A stretch of 64,000 nt of DNA from Oscillospiraceae bacterium (GCA_015067785.1 SVLR01000001.1:1-64000); one strand, 5' to 3'; positions 34,338 through 42,919 are shown, counted from the first letter of the stretch. Notes: generated by a model from the sequence alone, not told the origin. Numbers and translations: made by a program.

Positions 34338-35168
34338 ATGGCAGGCATGTTATATCTTGTCCCCACCCCTATCGGCAATTTGGGTGACATCTCCATCCGC
34401 TGCCGGGAGACCTTGGAAGCGGCAGATTTCATTGCCGCAGAGGACACCCGGGTCAGCATCAAATTACTTAACCACTTGGGTATCAAAAAAAGCCTCGTCA
34501 GCTACTTTGAGCATAACAAGGCACAAAAAGGCAATATAATCGTAGAGCGGATCTTGGCAGGCGAAACCTGTGCGCTGGTATCCGATGCCGGCTCCCCCGC
34601 CATCTCCGATCCCGGTGAGGATCTGGTGCGGCAATGCGCGGAGGCAGGCATTACGGTCTGCGCTATTCCCGGTCCCTGCGCAGTCATCACGGCGCTGAGC
34701 ATCTCCGGACAAAGCACTGGCAGATTCTGCTTTGAAGGCTTCCTGTCTACGGCGAAGAAAAGCCGCCGGGAACACTTGGATTCCCTAAAGGATGAAAAGC
34801 GGACAATGATTTTTTATGAAGCCCCCCATAAGCTTCTGGCAACCTTAGAGAGTATGGCAGAGGTATTTGGAGGAGATCGCCCCATCAGCCTTTGCCGGGA
34901 ACTGACAAAGCTCCACGAGGAGGTTGTGCGTACCACCTTAGCAGACGCAATCCAAAAGTATACGGAACAGCCGCCCAAAGGCGAATTTGTTCTTGTAGTC
35001 GCCGGCGCGCCGGAAAAGGAAGCAGAAACCATCACCGAGGCTGTAATCATCGCACGGTTACAGGAACTGATTGATAGCGGTCTTTCCAAAAAGGACGCCA
35101 TCAAGCAGACCTCCACCGAACTCTCCCTCCCCAAAAACGAGGTTTATGACATATCGCTGAAATTATAA
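34338..35168 (+). CDS. rsmI: 16S rRNA 2'-O-methyltransferase RsmI
   Basis: A 276-residue tetrapyrrole-methylase-fold protein. LYLVPTPIGNLGDIS at the N-terminus, AAEDTRVSIKLLNH, SDAGSPAISDPGEDLV, and IPGPCAVITALSISG are RsmI signatures. It adds the 2'-O-methyl group to C1402, the same nucleotide that RsmH (encoded at 29355) N4-methylates. C-terminal HTH-like end LSLPKNEVYDISLKL. Confidence 0.97.
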   Translation: MAGMLYLVPTPIGNLGDISIRCRETLEAADFIAAEDTRVSIKLLNHLGIKKSLVSYFEHNKAQKGNIIVERILAGETCALVSDAGSPAISDPGEDLVRQCAEAGITVCAIPGPCAVITALSISGQSTGRFCFEGFLSTAKKSRREHLDSLKDEKRTMIFYEAPHKLLATLESMAEVFGGDRPISLCRELTKLHEEVVRTTLADAIQKYTEQPPKGEFVLVVAGAPEKEAETITEAVIIARLQELIDSGLSKKDAIKQTSTELSLPKNEVYDISLKL

Positions 35169-35175
35169 AGGGATA

Positions 35176-35206
35176 AACCCCAGAGAGCGCAATGCTCTCT
35201 GGGGTT
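35176..35206. terminator. bidirectional terminator between rsmI and the pilin-esterase gene
   Basis: A 13-bp perfect stem AACCCCAGAGAGC / GCTCTCTGGGGTT with a 5-nt loop in the 48-nt convergent gap. Confidence 0.8.
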
Positions 35207-35216
35207 ACTGTGTCTA

Positions 35217-37010
35217 TCAGTCAGTTTCGTATGATCTAAAAAACTCAATTGCCAATCTTCTGGACTCGCTATGCTGTACCATTTTACCGTTATAGTTGTC
35301 AATTTGTCCTTGCGGACCGTTGTCCCATGCATTATGATTACCGGTATCATATAGTTTTAGCTTAACCGTTGCACCCCCACGCTCAAGCATACCAGTTAAG
35401 TATTCGCTATAGCGGTAGGAAACAGTTGCATCATCCTTGTTGTGAATGATCAGCAAAGGGCAAGGATGGGTAGCAGTCAGTTGTGTGTACAGGGCAGCTT
35501 CCTGTGCATCCGCAACAGTCGCATTAGCTGGCAGTTTTTCAAAAATCACAGAAGGATCACAGGAGGATAGCTTAGCAAATATTGGAGAATACGGGATCAC
35601 CTTATCAAAGTTATGCCGGAAATAATCGATTTCTGCCTGCGTAGGCGTATGCTTAGTATTTGTAAACGCGGGCTGAACACCCTCAAACCCAAAATAAGAA
35701 GATATCCTCTCACGCTGGTAAGTCCCTGTTGCCCAAGGATTGCAGTATGCTTGCTTATATAGATCAATAACAGGACAGTTGGCAACCTGCGCCAACACAG
35801 GGAATTTACCACTCTGTACAATTTGGAAGGAAGACAATCCGCCCATAGAAGATCCCAACACAAAGACACCATCGGTTTTGAGATTAAACCGCTTCATTAC
35901 ATATTCGTAGCCTTTTTCATAACACTCCAGTACAGTCGGATTTCCATAGTGCAGCTCTTCCCCATCTCCAAGAGCGGGCGGGCAAGCATACATATCCATA
36001 ATGGCATAGCCCATATCCAGCCAATAGGTTTGACTATGAGATTTTGCTTCGAATGACTTGTATATATCCAGTTCAGCGCCCGCGCCGTGGCAAGTAATAA
36101 TCAAACGGGTCGGCTCTCCATCCTTCGTATAGTTCTCAGGAAGCATAATATAACCATAGTCGGTTGCCTCTACTATAGCATCTTTTCCAAGGGCGGGGGC
36201 AATATTCACTTTTACGGTAAATGCATGCGTCCCATTTGCGGGCCGATCAAGCTTTTCCGTAATATGCTGTGTTTCCTCAATCTCGCTGCCGATAAATTCA
36301 ACATAGCGGAACATTTCAGTATTATCCGCTTCCGTTTTCCAATCCTGCAAATAGCCATAACGAAAGATCGTTGCATTCTCAGGGATATCCACTGTAATCC
36401 ATTGGTATCCCACCGTTGGATCACAAACACCGGAAATATATCCGTTATTACTAAAAAATGCAGATCCCCATCTTTGACCAGTTTTAAAAGTCAAAAAACG
36501 CACCTTTTCTGCGCCATTAGGAATTTTTATATCGGAATACCAGTTATTTACAAATGTAGTATTCAATTCACCTGTATCAGCATTTACTCCACCCTGCTGC
36601 CATACCAAATCGGAAGCAGTAATTCTTACAGCACCTCGCTTAAGTGCAAAAAGACCATTCTTGCCTACAGTGACAGAAAAATAGCTTTCCGATTCGTCAA
36701 TAAACTTGGAAGCCGAATCGTCCAGCATCGCTTTCAGGGCTTCTCTTTCGGTTGCGTACGCGCCCTTGGGGGCACCTTTATGGAGAGCGACGAAGCGGTT
36801 ACCGGACTGGTAGAGCATATATTCGGGGGCTGTACCGCCGTTTTCGATCAAATAGTTTGTATAGGCGTTTTTTGCTTCCTGCAAGGCTTTGCTGTCATTG
36901 GCTTTGCCAATCAAGCCGGAAAATGTAGGAATCAGCACAGTAGCAAGGATAGCGATCACCGCAATGACGATCACCAGTTCTACCGTAGTAAAGCCTTTTT
37001 TGTTTTTCAT
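35217..37010 (-). CDS. type IV prepilin N-terminus fused to an alpha/beta hydrolase
   Basis: A 597-residue protein. Residues 1-6 are a short prepilin leader ending KKG, cleaved before FTTVE (Glu at +5), followed by the hydrophobic pilin helix to about 30. Residues 31-100 form a pseudopilin-like segment almost identical to that of the gene at 60945. A beta domain (about 110-245) and an esterase domain (about 260-597) follow, with nucleophile GSSMG (Ser388), an Asp in HNKDDATVSYRYSEY and a His in DTGNHNAWDN. Probably a surface-displayed esterase assembled or anchored through the pilin helix. No pilus assembly genes are in the window. Confidence 0.9.
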   Translation of the reverse strand: MKNKKGFTTVELVIVIAVIAILATVLIPTFSGLIGKANDSKALQEAKNAYTNYLIENGGTAPEYMLYQSGNRFVALHKGAPKGAYATEREALKAMLDDSASKFIDESESYFSVTVGKNGLFALKRGAVRITASDLVWQQGGVNADTGELNTTFVNNWYSDIKIPNGAEKVRFLTFKTGQRWGSAFFSNNGYISGVCDPTVGYQWITVDIPENATIFRYGYLQDWKTEADNTEMFRYVEFIGSEIEETQHITEKLDRPANGTHAFTVKVNIAPALGKDAIVEATDYGYIMLPENYTKDGEPTRLIITCHGAGAELDIYKSFEAKSHSQTYWLDMGYAIMDMYACPPALGDGEELHYGNPTVLECYEKGYEYVMKRFNLKTDGVFVLGSSMGGLSSFQIVQSGKFPVLAQVANCPVIDLYKQAYCNPWATGTYQRERISSYFGFEGVQPAFTNTKHTPTQAEIDYFRHNFDKVIPYSPIFAKLSSCDPSVIFEKLPANATVADAQEAALYTQLTATHPCPLLIIHNKDDATVSYRYSEYLTGMLERGGATVKLKLYDTGNHNAWDNGPQGQIDNYNGKMVQHSESRRLAIEFFRSYETD

Positions 37011-37034
37011 ATGTATCTCTCCTTAAATTAAAAA

Positions 37035-37181
37035 GGTGCGCAGCGGTCGCCACGCACCGAAAAATGCATAGCCTCAAATGCTGCGACACATCTTTCACGC
37101 CAAAACAGGTGCAAAAACGAGGATGCATTTTTACAAAAAGTAAAATGCACCTACTTTGGCTAAATATTCAGATGTGTCGCA
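37035..37181 (-). ncRNA. structured 5' leader of the pilin-esterase gene (copy 1)
   Basis: On the minus strand a 12-bp perfect stem TGCGACACATCT / AGATGTGTCGCA (37170-37181 and 37082-37093) encloses inner helices (AGGTGC/GCACCT, and a GTAAAA/TTTTAC hairpin). A second hairpin GGTGCGTGGC-GACC-GCTGCGCACC (37035-37058) follows, with TTTTT right after it and the ribosome site 5 nt later. The same order of elements precedes the gene at 60945. It looks like a cis-regulatory RNA with an attenuator; no known riboswitch class recognised. Confidence 0.65.
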
Positions 37182-37291
37182 AGTAAATCATACCACACCA
37201 AAAATAGAAATGCAAGTGTTTCCTGTCGACTGGTTTATAGGCTTTTTAGATGGAATGCATAAATGCATTCCCTGCAATTGCTTACGATGGT

Positions 37292-37355
37292 ACGCCATCC
37301 CCTCCCCCGGGGGAGGGTGATTTTTGCTCTGCAAAAATCGGGTGAGGAATGGCGT
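37292..37355. repeat. palindromic intergenic repeat
   Basis: Three nested or adjacent stems: ACGCCAT / ATGGCGT outside, CCCTCCCCC / GGGGGAGGG, and GATTTTTGC / GCAAAAATC inside. Cloverleaf-like, typical of dispersed intergenic palindromes of this bacterial group. No gene in 37182-37501. Confidence 0.7.
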
Positions 37356-37412
37356 GCACTATAAGTCTGCACAAATGCGTATTTTGAAGACTATCTCCCG
37401 CATTCCTCATCC

Positions 37413-37453
37413 GCCCCTTCGGGGCACCTTCCCCCCGGGGGAAGGCTTTTTTT
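37413..37453 (+). repeat. GC-rich palindromic repeat with terminator-like end
   Basis: GCCCCTTCGGGGC (37413-37425) followed by CCTTCCCCC / GGGGGAAGG and seven T residues. The same sequence type is common between genes in related genomes; here it sits 49 nt before spmA and could stop upstream transcription. Confidence 0.65.
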
Positions 37454-37501
37454 GTACTTGAAAGGGTCCTTTTTGCGTAGAGTACCATAGGAGGGATCGG
37501 T

Positions 37502-38080
37502 ATGGTTATGAGTTACATTTTTGTAGGCTGCCTTATTCTTTCTGTCTTTTCTGCCGTGCTGACAGGAAATGGCGGAGCATTGGGGGCGGCGGTATTTCAG
37601 GGGGCGCAAAGCGGCGTTACACTCGCCATTTCCATCGCCGGGGCGCTGTGCCTTTGGTCAGGTGTGGGATATGTGATGGAGAAAACCGGTATCAGCAAAG
37701 GGCTGAGCAAGCTGCTCTCTCCCCTGCTCCATTTTATTTTCCCATCCACACGGACAGATACCGCCCTTGCGGGCAGTCTCAGCGCCAACATCTGTGCCAA
37801 TTTCCTGGGACTTGGAAATGCGGCGACTCCTATGGGCATCGCTGCCGCGGAGCGATTGGCAAAAAACAAAAACGGCATTGCCTCCGATGAGCTGTGCCGT
37901 CTCATCGTCCTCAATACCGCTTCTATTCAGTTCATTCCCTCCACCGTTGGGGCGCTTCGGGCATCTCTCGGCTGTAATACACCTTTTGATATTCTGCCCG
38001 CTGTTTGGGTAACAAGTCTATGCTCCGCCGGACTGGGGCTTACTGTGGCCTTTTTGCTGGGAAAGGTTTGGCTCAAATGA
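37502..38080 (+). CDS. spmA: spore maturation protein A
   Basis: A 192-residue membrane protein of the nucleoside-recognition (Gate) domain family: GVGYVMEKTGISKGLSKLLS, SANICANFLGLGNAATPMGI, LNTASIQFIPSTVGALRA. SpmA with SpmB is needed for spore core dehydration. Ribosome site GGAGGGATCGGT. Its stop overlaps the spmB start (ATGA). Confidence 0.96.
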   Translation: MVMSYIFVGCLILSVFSAVLTGNGGALGAAVFQGAQSGVTLAISIAGALCLWSGVGYVMEKTGISKGLSKLLSPLLHFIFPSTRTDTALAGSLSANICANFLGLGNAATPMGIAAAERLAKNKNGIASDELCRLIVLNTASIQFIPSTVGALRASLGCNTPFDILPAVWVTSLCSAGLGLTVAFLLGKVWLK

Positions 38081-38592
38081 CCGATTATATCGTACCTCTG
38101 ATTTTACTTACCACCGCCCTTTGGTCGCTCCGCAAAAAGGAAAATATATACGATCTGCTGCTTACCGGCGCATCCCAAGGGTTAAAGCTGCTTATTGCGC
38201 TGATCCCAACGCTTATCATTTTACTGACCGCTGTGACGATGCTCCGTGCTTCCGGTGCGCTTATGCTGCTCAGTCGTTTCCTATCTCCGGTTTTCAGCCT
38301 TTTCGGCATTCCACCGGAGACCGCCCTTTTAGTTTTAGTTCGTCCCATCAGCGGTAGCGCGGCGCTGGCGGTTGGCGCAGATCTGATGGCGCAGTACGGT
38401 GTGGATTCCCAAATCGGGCGTACCGTAGCCGTTATGCTTGGCTCCACGGAAACTACCTTCTATACTATAAGCGTCTATTTTGGTGCCGTAGGCATCCGCA
38501 AGACACGTTACACCGTCCTTGCTGCTTTAATTGCTGATTTCGTTGGCTTTTTCACCGCCGCCTTCACTGTTCGTTTCCTCTTTCCTCAATAG
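38077..38592 (+). CDS. spmB: spore maturation protein B
   Basis: A 171-residue membrane protein from the ATG at 38077, coupled to spmA. Gate-domain marks LVRPISGSAALAVGADLMAQ-type stretch and GSTETTFYTISVYFGAVGI. Works with SpmA in the spore membrane. The operon ends in a terminator right after it. Confidence 0.95.
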   Translation: MTDYIVPLILLTTALWSLRKKENIYDLLLTGASQGLKLLIALIPTLIILLTAVTMLRASGALMLLSRFLSPVFSLFGIPPETALLVLVRPISGSAALAVGADLMAQYGVDSQIGRTVAVMLGSTETTFYTISVYFGAVGIRKTRYTVLAALIADFVGFFTAAFTVRFLFPQ

Positions 38593-38595
38593 TAA

Positions 38596-38621
38596 AAGCC
38601 GCAGGCGGCTGCCTGCGGCTT
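38596..38621. terminator. bidirectional terminator between spmB and the CD1247-like gene
   Basis: An 11-bp perfect stem AAGCCGCAGGC / GCCTGCGGCTT with loop GGCT; T-rich on the minus side (TTTTACTATT), AT-rich on the plus side. Confidence 0.85.
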
Positions 38622-38626
38622 ATAAA

Positions 38627-39076
38627 TTATTCGTCGTCTTCTACTACGAACTCCAAAAGTTCGCCGCAGTTGGGGCAAGTGATACTGCCCTGCTCCAGCG
38701 TCTCTTCGTCGAAGTCTACGATCTCGCCGCAACCGCACTCTACAGAATAAATGATAGAGTCCTCGTCGCCGAAATCAAAGCCTTCCTCGCCGTACTCCTC
38801 GTCTTCAAAGTCGTCGAAATCGTCCTCATAGTCGTCCTCAAAGTCCTCATCATCCTCGGAGAGAATGTAGTCCTCGATGGCGTCCAGATCTTCCTCGATC
38901 TCGTCCAGCTCGTCGGAAATAGCAATGGTAGTCTCCTGCACATTGGCAAGTGTGGTGGTCACATCGCCCAGCAGCTCCACGATGGAAGCGATCATCTGAC
39001 CCTCGGGCTTATCAGTGTCCAGCTTCAGGCCATCCATCAGGCCCTTGAGGTATGCAGCCTTTTCAGAAATGGTCAT
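38627..39076 (-). CDS. acidic CD1247-type protein with C-terminal zinc ribbon
   Basis: A 149-residue protein. N-terminal helix EKAAYLKGLMDGLKLD and a coiled-coil region as in CD1247 N-terminal domain proteins of Clostridia, then a very acidic stretch (about 65-105, mostly Asp, Glu, Phe and Tyr), then CGCG...CPNCG zinc-binding end. Often found next to efp in this group, and here 11 nt after efp, in one operon. Function unknown; the acid tract and zinc ribbon hint at a transcription- or ribosome-associated role, which is speculation. Confidence 0.85.
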   Translation of the reverse strand: MTISEKAAYLKGLMDGLKLDTDKPEGQMIASIVELLGDVTTTLANVQETTIAISDELDEIEEDLDAIEDYILSEDDEDFEDDYEDDFDDFEDEEYGEEGFDFGDEDSIIYSVECGCGEIVDFDEETLEQGSITCPNCGELLEFVVEDDE

Positions 39077-39087
39077 AGAAATTCTCC

Positions 39088-39648
39088 TTATTTTGCGCGG
39101 CCCAGATACTCACCGGTACGGGTGTCGATCTGGATCTTCTCGCCCTCATTGATGAACAGAGGCACCTTGACCTCAGCGCCGGTCTCCAGAGTAGCGGGCT
39201 TCAGGGTGTTGGTAGCGGTGTTGCCGGCAAAGCCGGGCTCGGTAGCGGTAACGACCAGCTCAACAAAGGTGGGAACTTCCACGCCGAAGACATTGCCCTT
39301 ATAGCTCATAATGGTGCAGGTGTCGTTCTCCTTAACGAAACGGAAGCCGTCGTCCAGAACGGACTTGTCGATGGGCTCCAGCTCGTAGGTCTCGGGGTTC
39401 ATGAAGTAGTACAGGTCGCCGTCATTGTAGGAATACTCCATCTTCTTTCTCTCAATGAAAGCGGTGGGGAACTTTGCGGAAGGGTTCAGAGAGGTTTCGG
39501 TCACGCCGCCGGTGATGACATTTCTCATCTTGACGCGAACGAAAGCTGCACCCTTACCGGGCTTAACATGCTGGAACTCAATGACCTGAACGACCTTGCC
39601 GTCCATCTCAAAGGTAACACCGTTACGAATATCGCCTGCAGAAATCAT
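39088..39648 (-). CDS. efp: elongation factor P
   Basis: A 186-residue protein with the three-beta-domain EF-P sequence: [35 protein letters not shown]. The loop that carries the modified residue in other bacteria reads KPGKGAA, with Lys at the tip. It relieves ribosome stalling at polyproline. Ribosome site GGAGGATAAAAAATT. Own promoter in the gap after pepP. Confidence 0.98.
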   Translation of the reverse strand: MISAGDIRNGVTFEMDGKVVQVIEFQHVKPGKGAAFVRVKMRNVITGGVTETSLNPSAKFPTAFIERKKMEYSYNDGDLYYFMNPETYELEPIDKSVLDDGFRFVKENDTCTIMSYKGNVFGVEVPTFVELVVTATEPGFAGNTATNTLKPATLETGAEVKVPLFINEGEKIQIDTRTGEYLGRAK

Positions 39649-39714
39649 AATTTTTTATCCTCCTAAAACGCTCCCCAAAACGGGGGCTAAATGTGTACAT
39701 AGCTTGACTGATAT

Positions 39715-39743
39715 ATTTTAACCGACAAACTGACATTTTGCAA
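39715..39743 (-). promoter_or_regulatory. promoter of efp
   Basis: On the minus strand TTGCAA (39738-39743), 17-nt spacer, TAAAAT (39715-39720), in the 112-nt gap between pepP and efp. Confidence 0.75.
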
Positions 39744-39760
39744 GAGGAAAATGCAAATTT

Positions 39761-40825
39761 TTATACAATAATTAAATTTTTCGGACTATGGGTAATATCT
39801 TCATAGCCATTTTCCTTGAAAATCAGCACATCTTCGATGCGAACACCAAATTTTCCGGGCAGATAGATGCCGGGTTCAGCAGAAGCAATCATATTTTCTT
39901 CCATAACTGTCTCACCGGAGGGGTTTACACCGGGGGCTTCATGGACCTCCATACCAAGGCAATGACCGTAGCCGTGGCCAAAGTATTTGCCATAACCGGC
40001 ATCTGCGATCACCTTACGGGCAGCACCGTCGATCTCCTTACCCGTCACGCCTGCCTTTGTTGCAGCGATACCAGCCATCTGCGCTTCCAGAACCGTATTG
40101 TAGACCTTTTCCATTTCTTCGGTAGCATAGCCAACCGCCACTGTACGGGTCATATCTGCGCAGTAGCCACAGTACAGCGCGCCGAAGTCCATCGTGATGA
40201 AATCGCCTTTCTGAATCACGCGGTCACCGGCGACACCGTGGGGCAGACTGGTATTAGGACCGGAGACCACGATGGGATCAAAGGAAGTGTTGTCCGCACC
40301 GTTTTTATAGAGGCAGTAAATAAGCTCTGCCTGCAGTTCCTTCTCGGTCATACCAACCTGAATGCGACCCAGCACTTCAGAAAACGCCTTATCGGTGATC
40401 TCCTGTGCCCTGCGCATCAAGTTCAGCTCCCACTCCTCCTTGATCTGGCGGAACTTATGGATCGCCTTATTCATAGGAACAAGCTCTGCGTTCAGTCCCT
40501 TTTCATAGTAACGGAACTCCGCCACATTCAGGTAGTCCTCCTCAAAGCCCAGCTTGGTTACGCCAAATTCTTCGATGGCTTCATTGATGAGCTTTACATA
40601 GGGATGCTCCCGGTCCACCATAATGACCTCATAGCCTTGAAGGCCGTTCTCGGCAGCTTCGATGTAGCGGCTGTCAGTAAAGTAACGGCAGCCCTTCTTC
40701 GTTACAATCGCAACACCCTCGGCAATGTCATACTCTGCGCTGTACAGACGGCTGTAACGGGAGGTCAGCAGCAGACCGTCTACCTCTCCATCCAGCAAGG
40801 TCAGGTATTTTTCCATATTCTTCAT
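39761..40825 (-). CDS. Xaa-Pro aminopeptidase (M24)
   Basis: A 354-residue protein with creatinase-like N-domain and pita-bread catalytic domain: FITMDFGALYCGYCADMTRT gives the two Asp metal ligands, GHGYGHCLGMEVHE the His, and EPGIYLPG and VRIEDV the Glu ligands. Removes N-terminal residues before proline. The start overlaps the yqeG stop (ATGA). Commonly precedes efp in Firmicutes (the yqhT-efp order). Confidence 0.95.
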   Translation of the reverse strand: MKNMEKYLTLLDGEVDGLLLTSRYSRLYSAEYDIAEGVAIVTKKGCRYFTDSRYIEAAENGLQGYEVIMVDREHPYVKLINEAIEEFGVTKLGFEEDYLNVAEFRYYEKGLNAELVPMNKAIHKFRQIKEEWELNLMRRAQEITDKAFSEVLGRIQVGMTEKELQAELIYCLYKNGADNTSFDPIVVSGPNTSLPHGVAGDRVIQKGDFITMDFGALYCGYCADMTRTVAVGYATEEMEKVYNTVLEAQMAGIAATKAGVTGKEIDGAARKVIADAGYGKYFGHGYGHCLGMEVHEAPGVNPSGETVMEENMIASAEPGIYLPGKFGVRIEDVLIFKENGYEDITHSPKNLIIV

Positions 40826-41322
40826 CGTTTCATTCTCCTTTTTGCCATAAAGATAAAAGGCTTTTCTGCGATATGACGCAGCTTCAGCCAGATATTATGA
40901 TTATTAATAGGTTTTACCAGGATAGACATTGCACCGGCTAGGTTTGCCCCCAGTGTATCCGTAAAGATCTGGTCGCCTGCCAACGCGCACGCCTGCGGTG
41001 CAAGACTGTATTTTTCCATACACTTGCAGATCCCCCGACCAAAGGGTTTCTTTGCGCGGGTAATGCAATCGATCCCCCACCGGCTGCAGAAAACACGAAC
41101 ACGGTCACGCTTGCTGTTGGAAACAACGCAAATTTGGATGTCCGTACCCTGCATTTCTTTGAGCCACGCTTCCATTTCCGGTGTCGGGATATTGGTCGTA
41201 TAGGGGACGATGGTGTTGTCAAAATCCAGCATCAAAAGCCGGATTCCCTGCGCTTGCAGCATTTGGGGTGTCAAATCCGTCAACGACGGCTGAATCCATC
41301 GAGGAAATAAGGGAAAAGGCAT
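40822..41322 (-). CDS. yqeG: YqeG family HAD-IIIA phosphatase
   Basis: A 166-residue protein from the ATG at 41322. HAD motif I is LMLDFDNTIVP, motif II CVVSNSKRD, and a GDQIFTDTLGAN motif III/IV. Similar enzymes act on phosphatidylglycerol phosphate or sugar phosphates; the substrate here is not known. Coupled to pepP. Confidence 0.93.
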   Translation of the reverse strand: MPFPLFPRWIQPSLTDLTPQMLQAQGIRLLMLDFDNTIVPYTTNIPTPEMEAWLKEMQGTDIQICVVSNSKRDRVRVFCSRWGIDCITRAKKPFGRGICKCMEKYSLAPQACALAGDQIFTDTLGANLAGAMSILVKPINNHNIWLKLRHIAEKPFIFMAKRRMKR

Positions 41323-41386
41323 ATATTTATTCCCACCTTCATAAGATATACGGCACATATTATAACACATCGTGAGGTGTTTGTCT

Positions 41387-42118
41387 ATGTCTTTGCGCTT
41401 CTATCTTGCAATGACGGATGCCGAGATCCGGAGTGCCCCCTCTCTTCCACCGCATCTCGCCTTTATGGCATGTCACTTTTCCCCATACGGTGCCGGGCTT
41501 ACCAATATTCCTCAGCGTCTCCCCCCCGGTAGTATATTGATCGTCAATGACCGCGTGCCGGTCCTGCATCACGATCCAGGCATTATTCTTGGTCAGCTAA
41601 AAACCGCTGTTCAAAAATTAGGGGTCTTTGGTGTGCTTTTGGATTTTCAAATACCCGAACAGTCGCAAACCGCAAAGATCGTAAAGGCACTCACGGAAGG
41701 GCTCCCCTGCCCGGTTGCCGTCTCTGCAGCATACGGCAAAGATCTTACCTGCCCGATTTTTGCCGCGCCGGCACTGCACCTGCGTTTTTGCGACTTTGAG
41801 CCAATAAAGAAAGGCCGTTCCCTTTGGCTGGAAGCCTATGAGGAAACGGCTGTTTATAGTATTACCGGCGAGGGTTGCAGTGCAGGCAGAGAAGCCAAAC
41901 TAAACGGTGAAAGCTTTTTTGACGATGCCCTGCAATGCCGGTATGCGTTTTCCATTGAAAAGGATGCTGTGCTTTTCACCCTCTCACGGCAAACGGAAGA
42001 GATACCCGGTTATCTTCAGGCAGCAGAAAAGGCCGGAGTCAGTGTTGCAGTCGGTCTTTATCAGCAGTTTTCCGGTCTTACCCCTGCCAGCGGCGCAAAA
42101 ACTGGATCGCGCTGGTAA
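41387..42118 (+). CDS. conserved-looking protein of unknown function
   Basis: A 243-residue protein from the ATG at 41387 (GAGGTG 7 nt upstream). Opens MSLRFYLAMTDAEIRSAPSL, with HLAFMACHFSPYG and a GSILIVNDRVPVLHHDP segment, and a middle GVLLDFQIPEQSQTAKIVK that resembles a TIM-barrel strand/helix unit (GH18-like or periplasmic family), which is a weak hint only. No signal peptide. Its last 41 nt overlap the end of the convergent Spo0A-like gene. Function unknown. Confidence 0.75.
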   Translation: MSLRFYLAMTDAEIRSAPSLPPHLAFMACHFSPYGAGLTNIPQRLPPGSILIVNDRVPVLHHDPGIILGQLKTAVQKLGVFGVLLDFQIPEQSQTAKIVKALTEGLPCPVAVSAAYGKDLTCPIFAAPALHLRFCDFEPIKKGRSLWLEAYEETAVYSITGEGCSAGREAKLNGESFFDDALQCRYAFSIEKDAVLFTLSRQTEEIPGYLQAAEKAGVSVAVGLYQQFSGLTPASGAKTGSRW

Positions 42119-42773
42119 AAAAGACAGAATTGCTGGGTCTTTTCTTTGCGCCCGGGAAATAAGTATCCCACATTTTCCCATTGTGCCTATTCCAAGCATC
42201 CTTTACGGACAAGCGAATACCGTGTTCGATCTGTTCCCAGCTACCGTTGATTTGTTTTGCAACAGCCGGATATATAACCTTTGTCAAAGGCTGACCCGGA
42301 TTCTCACTGAGCAATTCCAGGGTTTTGAAAAGATACTCATATCCGCATAGGTTCGGCTTAAAGCCTAAACTCATCAAGAAATTCCGAATCCATTCTCTTA
42401 CCGGTGTTACTGCGCAATTCACTTTATCTTGTAATGCCAATACTTTATTTGCCACAGCAAGCATCTCGCAGGGTCTTAATATGATGTCATCGACCTTCAG
42501 TTCACCTGCGCGGTCTGAAATATCCAGCAGAGCAACCAGCAATACTGTCGGATGTATGCCTACGCTTCGTACCGCTTGCAGAAGGTAGAGGCCATCATAC
42601 CCCGGCAGATGGGATGGGATAACCAAAATGTCAGGCTCGTAGCTTACGATCCGCGAAAACGCATTTTCGCAATCCGTGCAAACATCTACCGTCATAGTGT
42701 CCGGCAAAAGCGCTTTCAGGCTATCACAGAAAGTCTCAGACATATCAACAATTTGTACTTTTATACCAGACAC
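42078..42773 (-). CDS. Spo0A-like regulator with degenerate receiver domain
   Basis: A 231-residue protein from a GTG start. Residues 1-115 match a response-regulator receiver in outline (KVQIVDMSETF, DILVIPSHLPGYDGL), but the phospho-acceptor Asp is replaced by Pro (VIPSHLP), the second acidic residue of IVDD by Met, and the KP lysine by Arg (LRPCE). Residues 125-215 match the Spo0A C-terminal DNA-binding domain (VREWIRNFLMSLGF, GYEYLFKTLELL, TKVIYPAVAKQIN, EHGIRLSVKDAWNR). Phosphorylation-independent regulator of sporulation-type genes, by inference. Confidence 0.85.
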   Translation of the reverse strand: MSGIKVQIVDMSETFCDSLKALLPDTMTVDVCTDCENAFSRIVSYEPDILVIPSHLPGYDGLYLLQAVRSVGIHPTVLLVALLDISDRAGELKVDDIILRPCEMLAVANKVLALQDKVNCAVTPVREWIRNFLMSLGFKPNLCGYEYLFKTLELLSENPGQPLTKVIYPAVAKQINGSWEQIEHGIRLSVKDAWNRHNGKMWDTYFPGAKKRPSNSVFFTSAIQFLRRWQG

Positions 42774-42919
42774 CTCTCTTTCCGTAGAGTTGTTTCTAAA
42801 ATATCACATTTATCTACATTTTACAACTAAATACATCCATTTTCGTTCGACGGATTTCGACCATACCCTGTTATCAGTCCAAAAGGAACCCATTTCCACT
42901 TTTTGCTTAGGCCAAGTGC

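Noticed and set aside
37035..37181. Leader as a c-di-GMP (GEMM) riboswitch, suggested by the pilin gene
   Set aside because: I do not see the conserved GEMM core, such as the GNRA tetraloop-receptor arrangement, in either copy. Kept as an unclassified structured leader.
37292..37453. CRISPR-like repeats
   Set aside because: These are two different palindromes, not direct repeats with spacers; no cas genes in the window.
38531..39304. Long plus-strand frame opposite the acidic CD1247-type gene and efp
   Set aside because: It overlaps two well-supported minus-strand genes and arises from the GAA/GAT-rich acid tract read in reverse.
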